Shown here in pieces: positions 6,806 to 11,399 of a stretch of DNA of 11,399 nt. The stretch comes from Bacillota bacterium. GTDB taxonomy: Bacteria; Bacillota; Dehalobacteriia; UBA4068. Within the stretch, counting starts at the first letter, position 1. The number at the start of each line of letters is the position of its first letter. Below the pieces are notes generated by a model, which worked only from the letters and a program-made list of their open reading frames with translations, was not told the origin of the DNA and made no database searches. The stretch spans positions 1 through 11,399 of the forward strand of contig JAFSIU010000024.1 of assembly GCA_017439615.1 (NCBI GenBank), given 5' to 3'. Position numbers and translations under genes: made by a program.

Positions 6806-7498
6806 CTATTCTTCACGGGGGTCAATATATTTGACGCCTTCGGCAAATCTGCCATAAGTTCCTGATGCATCTTTGAGTGCTTGTGCAGCATCCACACCCT
6901 TTTTGATCGCTGCCATCATCTTGCCAAGGTGAACAAATTCATAGCCGATGATCTGATCCTCTTCATCCAAAGCGATGCGGGTGATATAGCCTTCTGCCAT
7001 TTCCAGATAGCGGGCACCCTTGAGATTTGTGCCATACATAGTGCCGACCTGAGAGCGAAGACCCTTGCCCAAATCCTCCAAGCCTGCGCCGATGGGCAGA
7101 CCGCCGAGGGAGAAAGCAGTCTGTGTTCTGCCATAGACTATCTGCAGGAATAATTCGCGCATTGCCACATTAATAGCATCACAGACAAGGTCAGTATTAA
7201 GGGCCTCAAGCAGAGTTTTGCCGGGGAGGATTTCCGCTGCCATAGCAGCAGAATGAGTCATACCGCTGCAGCCCAGGGTTTCGACAAGAGCTTCTTCGAT
7301 AATACCATCCTTGACATTCAAGGTCAGTTTGCAGGCACCCTGCTGAGGAGCGCAGCCGCCGACACCGTGAGTAAGACCGGAAACATCGGAAATCTGTTTG
7401 ACTTCAACCCATTTGCCCTCTTCGGGAATAGGAGCAGGACCGTGGCAGGCACCCTGTCTGATAGGGCACATATTTTCTATTTCTTTTGAATACTGCAT
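6806..7498 (-). CDS. IscU/NifU-like iron-sulfur scaffold protein, atypical
   Basis: A 230-residue protein. Residues 45-85 align by eye with the U-type Fe-S scaffold core: GVGGCAPQQGACKLTLNV, then DGIIEEALVETLGCSGMTHS, corresponding to the GAPxCGD...YGC region of IscU. C56 and C77 would match the first two IscU ligands, and C106 could be a third. The usual Asp two residues after the first Cys (CGD) is replaced here (CKL). Extra cysteines are present at C11, C18 and C49. The C-terminal region (130-230) is not part of a standard IscU. It is first in an operon with the GGGtGRT gene, an association I recognise from clostridial genomes. AAGGAAGG lies 8 bases before the ATG. It may be a dedicated scaffold for its partner rather than the general one. 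Confidence 0.85.
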   Translation of the reverse strand: MQYSKEIENMCPIRQGACHGPAPIPEEGKWVEVKQISDVSGLTHGVGGCAPQQGACKLTLNVKDGIIEEALVETLGCSGMTHSAAMAAEILPGKTLLEALNTDLVCDAINVAMRELFLQIVYGRTQTAFSLGGLPIGAGLEDLGKGLRSQVGTMYGTNLKGARYLEMAEGYITRIALDEEDQIIGYEFVHLGKMMAAIKKGVDAAQALKDASGTYGRFAEGVKYIDPREE

Positions 7499-7548
7499 TT
7501 ACATTCCTTCCTTCATTACAGATTGTGAAACCAATAGTATATGCTAAT

Positions 7549-7577
7549 AGTATAAAGGAAATTCCTCTTTTGTTCAA
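7549..7577 (-). promoter_or_regulatory. Promoter of the IscU-like / GGGtGRT operon
   Basis: On the minus strand, -35 TTGAAC (7577-7572) and -10 TATACT (7554-7549) are 17 bases apart. A second TATACT lies 13 bases further downstream (7541-7536), within a direct repeat of TATACTATT. It could be an alternative -10 or part of a protein-binding site. The rest of 7499-7705 is A/T-rich and holds no gene that I can support. The 9-bp sequence AAATCAGCT occurs twice there (7642-7650, 7666-7674). Confidence 0.75.
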
Positions 7578-7705
7578 GTGCAAAGCAGAATTTTCCGATT
7601 ATACGACAAAGAAACATTTATTATGCAAATCTTTCCCTTTGAAATCAGCTAAAAGGCAGATGATCAAATCAGCTTAAAAAAAACATTGAAAGCCAGTGAA
7701 GAATA

Positions 7706-7747
7706 AATCAAAAAAGCCGACATTCTTCATCTGAAGAATGTCGGCTT
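7706..7747 (-). terminator. Intrinsic terminator of tRNA-Arg
   Basis: Read on the minus strand, AAAGCCGACATTCTTCA and TGAAGAATGTCGGCTTT form a near-perfect stem of about 16 bp with a tight loop, followed by a T run (the A tract at 7709-7715 on the plus strand). It begins right at the CCA end of the tRNA. Confidence 0.92.
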
Positions 7748-7824
7748 TGGTGTTCCCGAGGTGATTCGAACACCCGACCTACCGCTTAGGAGGCGGTCGC
7801 TCTATCCTGCTGAGCTACGGAAAC
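7748..7824 (-). tRNA. tRNA-Arg (anticodon CCU), CCA encoded
   Basis: A complete 77-nt cloverleaf on the minus strand. Acceptor GTTTCCG (7824-7818) pairs with CGGGAAC (7758-7752). The D arm is GCTC/GAGC with loop AGCAGGATA. The anticodon stem ACCGC/GCGGT encloses CTCCTAA, giving anticodon CCT, which reads the arginine codon AGG. The T arm is GGGTG/CACCT with loop TTCGAAT. The discriminator A is followed by an encoded CCA (7750-7748). Confidence 0.96.
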
Positions 7825-7835
7825 ATTACTCATAT

Positions 7836-7864
7836 ATTCTAAAGCAAGATGGCGCAAATTGCAA
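7836..7864 (-). promoter_or_regulatory. Promoter of tRNA-Arg
   Basis: On the minus strand, -35 TTGCAA (7864-7859), a 17-base spacer and -10 TAGAAT (7841-7836). It lies 12 bases from the tRNA 5' end, which fits a start directly before the tRNA. Its -35 box is only 9 bases from the -35 box of the divergent promoter at 7874. Confidence 0.68.
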
Positions 7865-7873
7865 ATATTTTTC

Positions 7874-7902
7874 TTGTGAGAGTGTAGCTTTTGGAGTAAA
7901 AT
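7874..7902 (+). promoter_or_regulatory. Promoter of the alpha/beta hydrolase gene
   Basis: -35 TTGTGA (7874-7879), a 17-base spacer and -10 TAAAAT (7897-7902). It is weaker than the other promoters in the window and back to back with the tRNA-Arg promoter. The predicted leader is about 15-20 bases. Confidence 0.55.
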
Positions 7903-7926
7903 CTAATTAAATCAAGGAGGAATGAA

Positions 7927-8850
7927 ATGAAACTTTTTGCTGTGATAATGTGCATTCTCATTGTTCTTTATCTCATAGGAAATATCACATTCAAGATTAT
8001 GTTCGACCCAAAATCACGCCGCCCCGATATCAATAAAATGGGCAGAAAAGAAGGCGCTGATATGCAGGGTGGTTTTCCTTCTGTCTGGCTGGACGGAAAT
8101 GAAAATGTCAAGGATGCATATATCGAAAGTGTGGACGAAATTAAGCTGCACGCTGTCTATACAGTGAAAGGCGAACGGCATGATTGGGCAATTATTCTGC
8201 ATGGATATACCTCGGAGGGAGCACGTTATGCGGCATATGCAGAGCATTATTTCGAAAAAGGATATAATATACTGCTGCCCGATGCACGCGCTCATGGCAA
8301 AAGCCAGGGGCAATTCATCGGCATGGGTTGGCCTGACAGACTCGATCTCATAGAATGGTGCAAGTTTGTCATCAACACAGATCCAAAAGCCGAAATCATC
8401 ATACACGGAATGTCTATGGGCGCTGCCACCGCATTGTATGCCTGCGGAGAAAAGCTGCCGCAGCAGGTGAAGCTCATCATCAGCGACAGTGCCTTTCCTT
8501 CCACAGGCAAGGTTATGCGTCATCAAATAAAGCATACCATGCATCTGCCAGAATTTCCCCTGCTTGATCTTGCAGACCTTGTTTGCAGAATGAAATGCGG
8601 ATATTCATTTCTGCATGATGGGAATACTGCGGAAGCAGTGGCTAAAGCCAAGGTGCCCATTTTCTTCATACATGGCAGGAAGGATAATTTCGTGCCTTTG
8701 GCAATGCATGAGGAAATATATGCTGCCTGCACTTCCCCGAAGGACAGACTGTTAATCGATGAGGGGCATGTGATGGGCAGATTCAAACAGGAAGAGCTCT
8801 ATTGGCAGAACATTGATGCTTTCATTGCAAAGCACAAGCAGGCTGTATAA
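7927..8850 (+). CDS. Membrane-anchored alpha/beta hydrolase
   Basis: A 307-residue serine hydrolase of the alpha/beta fold. Residues 3-25 are strongly hydrophobic and lack a cleavage or lipobox motif, so they probably anchor the protein in the membrane. The oxyanion-hole region is IILHGYTSEG (89-98). The nucleophile elbow is GMSMG (161-165) with S163. The acid is D253 in HGRKDNFVP (249-257), and the base is H281 in DEGHVMG. The triad is complete. The order resembles YqkD-like and related lysophospholipase/peptidase-like hydrolases; the substrate cannot be told from sequence. AAGGAGG (7914-7920) lies 6 bases before ATG 7927; the ATG at 7922 is too close to it. It is expressed divergently from tRNA-Arg. 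No terminator was found after it, so some read-through into the aminotransferase operon is possible. Confidence 0.92.
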   Translation: MKLFAVIMCILIVLYLIGNITFKIMFDPKSRRPDINKMGRKEGADMQGGFPSVWLDGNENVKDAYIESVDEIKLHAVYTVKGERHDWAIILHGYTSEGARYAAYAEHYFEKGYNILLPDARAHGKSQGQFIGMGWPDRLDLIEWCKFVINTDPKAEIIIHGMSMGAATALYACGEKLPQQVKLIISDSAFPSTGKVMRHQIKHTMHLPEFPLLDLADLVCRMKCGYSFLHDGNTAEAVAKAKVPIFFIHGRKDNFVPLAMHEEIYAACTSPKDRLLIDEGHVMGRFKQEELYWQNIDAFIAKHKQAV

Positions 8851-8874
8851 AAGGTAGTACAATTGTGCAAATTC

Positions 8875-8903
8875 TTGACCAAAGCTGTATTTTGGTATAC
8901 AAT
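8875..8903 (+). promoter_or_regulatory. Promoter of the aminotransferase operon
   Basis: -35 TTGACC (8875-8880), a 17-base spacer and -10 TACAAT (8898-8903); an overlapping TATACA gives a 15-base spacer. It starts 24 bases after the hydrolase stop codon. The predicted leader is about 40 bases. Confidence 0.8.
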
Positions 8904-8950
8904 TTAGGATAGCAAATTTTGCTTTTATTTAAGCTATGAAGAGGTGCAAC

Positions 8951-10105
8951 ATGTCTGATTTTCAATATTTTATGATTCCCGGTCCCACACAGCTGCCGCC
9001 TGATGTTCTTGGTGCATTGAGTGCTCCCATGGTCAATCACCGCGGTCCCGAATTCAAAGAGATTATGGATAAGATCCATAGCAATCTGCAGACCATTTAT
9101 AAAACCAAAAACGATATCATCACCCTCACCTGCTCCGGCAGCGGTGCATTGGAGGCTTCTATTGTCAATTTTCTGAACAAGGGTGACAAAGCTCTTGTCA
9201 TATCTATCGGTAATTTCGGTCAGCGTTATTTCACCATCTGCCAGAAATATGGTATTGATGCAGAGCTTATTGATTTTGCCTGGGGCGAGGCTCTGGATCC
9301 TGAGATTGTTTTAGCCAAGCTTGCTGCTGATACCAAGCATGAAATCAAGGCTGTTATTATGCAGCATAATGAGACTTCTACAGGTGTTTATAACAATATC
9401 AAGGCTATTGCCGAGGGCAAAAAGGATCACCCTGCACTCACTATTGTGGATGCGGTTTCCTCTCTCGGCGCCTGTCCTTTGGAAACTGATGCATGGGGCT
9501 TGGATATCGTAGTTTCTGCCTCGCAAAAGGCTTTGATGGCACCTCCCGGGCTTGCTTTCATCAGTGTTTCTGAAAGAGCATGGAAGATAGCAGAAAGCTG
9601 CACAAATAACCGCTTCTATTTCGATCTGCTCAATGCCAGAGAATTCAAAAAAATCGGACAGACTCCCTTCACACCTTCTGTAACAGTTGCTTATGGCGTG
9701 TTGGCTGCTACCGAAAGAATCGTCAAACAGGGCATTGATAACTATGTTGCCGAGCATTTCCTGCGCCGTGATGTTGTGAGAGCAGGTATTCGTGGTTTGG
9801 GCTTGCAGCTTTTGGCTGATGATGACTGCGCCTCTCCTGCTGTTACCACAATTCTGCTGCCTGAAGGAATCAAGCCTGAAGATATACGCGAGCCTATGCG
9901 TACAAAATTCAATATTATCATTGCAGGCGGTATGGGGAAATATAAAGATACCACCATACGCATCGGTCATATCGGCTTCATGAATATGGGAGATATTCTT
10001 GTTACCCTTGCCTGCTTGGAAATGGTTTTAAAACAGAATGGTTATGAACTTGAACTTGGCTGCGGTGTTGCAGCGGCACAAAAGCTCCTTATGGAAAAGC
10101 TTTGA
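8951..10105 (+). CDS. Class V PLP-dependent aminotransferase (COG0075 type)
   Basis: From ATG 8951 the protein has 384 residues. This start is preferred because GAAGAGGTG (8938-8946) lies just before it; an in-frame ATG at 8936 has no ribosome site. The N-terminal signature is MIPGPTQLPPDVLGAL, as in serine/alanine-glyoxylate aminotransferases. The cofactor sites are the glycine-serine loop CSGSGALEAS (61-70), D167 in IVDAVSSLG, and the Schiff-base lysine K193 in VSASQKALMAPPG. R337 in RIGHIG probably binds the substrate carboxylate. It is cytosolic fold type I. Relatives act on serine, alanine, aspartate or ureidoglycine with glyoxylate or pyruvate; the true substrate is not determinable here. 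It is the first gene of an operon with the lipoprotein and MogA-like genes (gaps of 38 and 2 bases). Confidence 0.92.
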   Translation: MSDFQYFMIPGPTQLPPDVLGALSAPMVNHRGPEFKEIMDKIHSNLQTIYKTKNDIITLTCSGSGALEASIVNFLNKGDKALVISIGNFGQRYFTICQKYGIDAELIDFAWGEALDPEIVLAKLAADTKHEIKAVIMQHNETSTGVYNNIKAIAEGKKDHPALTIVDAVSSLGACPLETDAWGLDIVVSASQKALMAPPGLAFISVSERAWKIAESCTNNRFYFDLLNAREFKKIGQTPFTPSVTVAYGVLAATERIVKQGIDNYVAEHFLRRDVVRAGIRGLGLQLLADDDCASPAVTTILLPEGIKPEDIREPMRTKFNIIIAGGMGKYKDTTIRIGHIGFMNMGDILVTLACLEMVLKQNGYELELGCGVAAAQKLLMEKL

Positions 10106-10143
10106 TACAGATTCTCTGACAAATATTAAAAGGAGAGCTGCTG

Positions 10144-10668
10144 ATGAAAAAGAAAGCATTGTTCGCATTATGTCTAATTTTGCTTATAACCTTCCTGTGC
10201 TGTGCCTGCGAGGAAGACTATTCCCTGCCCGAAGGCAGAGATGAGGACGGAACTGTCAGAATCATCTTCGAAGAAGATGAGCTGGGCTCTGTCAGCATTG
10301 ATGAGATTCTGAAGCTGAATAGCAAAACCAAAAGTATGACATATCAATCAACGACCGAGGGTAAGGTCAGCGGTGAGTTTACAGGAGCGCTGCTTTCTGA
10401 TATAATAAAGCTGGTGGATGAAAATATTCTCAAAGAATATGACGGTATCATCGCCCATGGTTCAGACGGCTACTATGCCACTATCACTATGAATGAGGCA
10501 AGACAGCTGAACAATGTTTTTATCATGTATCTCAAGGATGGGGAGCCACTGCCGATTTATAAGGGAACTGCCGAGCGCTCAATGCGAATGATAGTTACCA
10601 ATGATCAATTCGGCATACGCTTCACCAATTACCTCGTAGATATAGAATTGACAAAAGAGGAGGACTAA
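10144..10668 (+). CDS. Predicted lipoprotein with a molybdopterin (SUOX-like) fold
   Basis: A 174-residue protein. Residues 1-4 (MKKK) and a hydrophobic stretch to about 21 form a signal peptide. The likely lipidated cysteine is C22 in LCCAC, a poor lipobox at -3 and -2. Residues 35-170 resemble the oxidoreductase molybdopterin-binding domain of sulfite oxidase-type proteins: FTGALLSDIIKL, then HGSDGYYATITMNEA, then YLKDGEPLPIYKG and a terminal VDIEL. No cysteine remains in the mature part, so the metal-coordinating cysteine of catalytic members is missing; it may be a binding or structural relative. AAAAGGAGAG precedes ATG 10144. It lies 2 bases before the MogA-like gene, which supports a molybdopterin link. 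The family call is by eye and moderate. Confidence 0.72.
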   Translation: MKKKALFALCLILLITFLCCACEEDYSLPEGRDEDGTVRIIFEEDELGSVSIDEILKLNSKTKSMTYQSTTEGKVSGEFTGALLSDIIKLVDENILKEYDGIIAHGSDGYYATITMNEARQLNNVFIMYLKDGEPLPIYKGTAERSMRMIVTNDQFGIRFTNYLVDIELTKEED

Positions 10669-10670
10669 TT

Positions 10671-11165
10671 ATGGTACAATACACTGCCGCCGTTATTACG
10701 GCAAGCGACAAGGGTTCTAGAGGCGAACGCGAGGATGTCAGCGGCAAGGTCTTATGCGAGCTGTTGGAAAATGAGGGCTTCATCATCAAGGACTATTGCA
10801 TCCTGCCGGATGAAAGAGATGTACTTGCTGCCAAAATGCGCGAGCTTTGCGATGAAAAGGAAGTTACTCTCATTCTCACCACAGGCGGAACAGGCTTCTC
10901 TCCCCGCGATATCACACCTGAGGCAACAAAGGATGTGGTCGAAAGAGAAACTCCCGGCATCCCCGAGGCTATGCGTCTTGCCAGCCTGAAAATCACTCCC
11001 AAGGCAATGCTTTCACGTGCTTTTGCCGGTATCAGAAAACGCACCCTCATCATCAATATGCCCGGCAGCCCCAAGGCTGTCAAGGAGAGCTTTGAAGCCA
11101 TCGTTGGTCCTCTTGGACATGGTCTGGATATCATGACCGCCAATGATTCGGAGTGCGCAAGATAA
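10671..11165 (+). CDS. MogA/MoaB family molybdenum cofactor biosynthesis protein
   Basis: A 164-residue protein of normal length for the MoaB/MogA fold. Motifs are AVITASDKGSRGEREDVSG (7-25), the molybdopterin-binding loop TTGGTGFSPRDITPEAT (70-86), ERETPGIPEAMR (91-102) and NMPGSPKAVKES (129-140). Relatives adenylylate molybdopterin before molybdenum insertion by MoeA. Whether this one is MogA-like or MoaB-like cannot be settled here, so no gene symbol is given. GAGGAGG overlaps the end of the lipoprotein gene, 8 bases before ATG 10671, which indicates translational coupling. It is the last gene of the operon; no other cofactor genes are in the window. Confidence 0.95.
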   Translation: MVQYTAAVITASDKGSRGEREDVSGKVLCELLENEGFIIKDYCILPDERDVLAAKMRELCDEKEVTLILTTGGTGFSPRDITPEATKDVVERETPGIPEAMRLASLKITPKAMLSRAFAGIRKRTLIINMPGSPKAVKESFEAIVGPLGHGLDIMTANDSECAR

Positions 11166-11235
11166 ATTTTCCATATACAAAACAAAAGCCATCGGCATAT
11201 GGTCGGTGCTCGTAAAACAGTTATTTTTATGCACT

Positions 11236-11275
11236 AAACCCTGCATCAGATATTTGATGCAGGGTTTATTTGTTT
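11236..11275 (+). terminator. Intrinsic terminator of the aminotransferase-mogA operon
   Basis: AAACCCTGCATCA (11236-11248) and TGATGCAGGGTTT (11255-11267) form a perfect 13-bp stem with a 6-base loop, followed by ATTTGTTT. It lies 70 bases after the last stop codon. The stretch 11166-11235 before it holds no supportable gene or strong structure. Confidence 0.9.
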
Positions 11276-11336
11276 AGAATATTAGTTTTGTTTCTGTAAA
11301 AATTTTTATAAAAGAGTCAAATTTGTATTTGTTTTT

Positions 11337-11399
11337 GCAGGGGGCCAGGGGGGATTGCGAATCTCCCCCCTTAGGCCCCCTTGCAACCCCCTAACCCCC
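11337..11399. repeat. G/C-run hairpin element at the right edge
   Basis: An imperfect inverted repeat of unusual base composition. GGGGGCC (11340-11346) pairs with GGCCCCC (11374-11380). Inside it, GGGGG plus GATT pairs with AATC plus CCCCC around a GCG loop. Outside it, GCA (11337-11339) faces TTGC (11381-11384). It is followed by CCCCC repeated as AACCCCCTAACCCCC up to the window end. The flanking 50 bases are A/T-rich, so this block stands out sharply. It may be a dispersed palindromic element or the start of a longer repeat cut by the window; I cannot tell which. Confidence 0.55.

Noticed and set aside
7486..7677. A 63-codon plus-strand frame between the IscU-like gene and tRNA-Arg
   Set aside because: It starts inside the opposing gene, has no ribosome site and overlaps that operon's promoter region.
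8014..8544. A 176-codon minus-strand frame
   Set aside because: It is antisense to the alpha/beta hydrolase, which has an intact catalytic triad and a good ribosome site.
9311..9970. A 219-codon minus-strand frame
   Set aside because: It is entirely antisense to the aminotransferase gene, which has complete motifs, and has no ribosome site or recognisable domain.
11196..11213. Possible hairpin in the GCCATCGGCATATGGTCGG stretch
   Set aside because: Only about four contiguous base pairs form, with no T run after it; the real terminator is at 11236-11275.

Overview
The window looks like the chromosome of an anaerobic Firmicute of the class Clostridia. The evidence is a moderate-to-low GC content, strong AGGAGG-type ribosome binding sites, clean TTGACA/TATAAT promoters, intrinsic terminators after most units, tRNA genes that encode their CCA end, a T-box riboswitch, and the neighbour set HlyD-like / YggS / SepF / YggT. 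No phage, transposase, plasmid or CRISPR signal was seen. The species cannot be named from the sequence.

Left part (1-1820, + strand): the C-terminal tail of a HlyD-like protein, then yggS (PLP homeostasis), sepF (FtsZ membrane anchor) and a yggT-family membrane protein. A tRNA-Val(GAC) gene follows, with its own promoter and terminator.

Second part (1860-3970, + strand): a strong promoter drives a T-box leader of about 310 nt. It reads as valine-specific (GUA specifier, UGGU bulge) and ends in a terminator just before one gene, an AMP-forming acyl-CoA synthetase of the medium-chain/branched-chain type. T-boxes normally control tRNA synthetases or amino acid synthesis and uptake. The simplest reading is that the enzyme activates a branched-chain acid such as isobutyrate, so that carbon can be carboxylated back to valine when tRNA-Val is uncharged.

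Third part (4000-5770): an isolated single-gene unit with a near-consensus promoter. It encodes a 531-residue protein of unknown function with two CxxC pairs, a long charged coiled coil and a conserved-looking C-terminal segment. A 17-bp perfect hairpin at 5734-5770 serves both this gene and the opposing operon.

Fourth part (5790-7577, - strand): a two-gene operon with an IscU/NifU-like scaffold protein carrying atypical cysteines, followed by a GGGtGRT-family protein. I know of no assigned function for this pair. A tRNA-Arg(CCU) gene with its own promoter and terminator lies upstream on the same strand.

Right part (7874-11399, + strand): a membrane-anchored alpha/beta hydrolase is expressed divergently from the tRNA-Arg. 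Next comes an operon of a class V aminotransferase, a predicted lipoprotein resembling the sulfite-oxidase-type molybdopterin fold but without the metal-binding cysteine, and a MogA/MoaB-type molybdenum cofactor protein. It ends at a clear terminator. The last 60 bases are an unusual hairpin of G and C runs, at the edge of the window.
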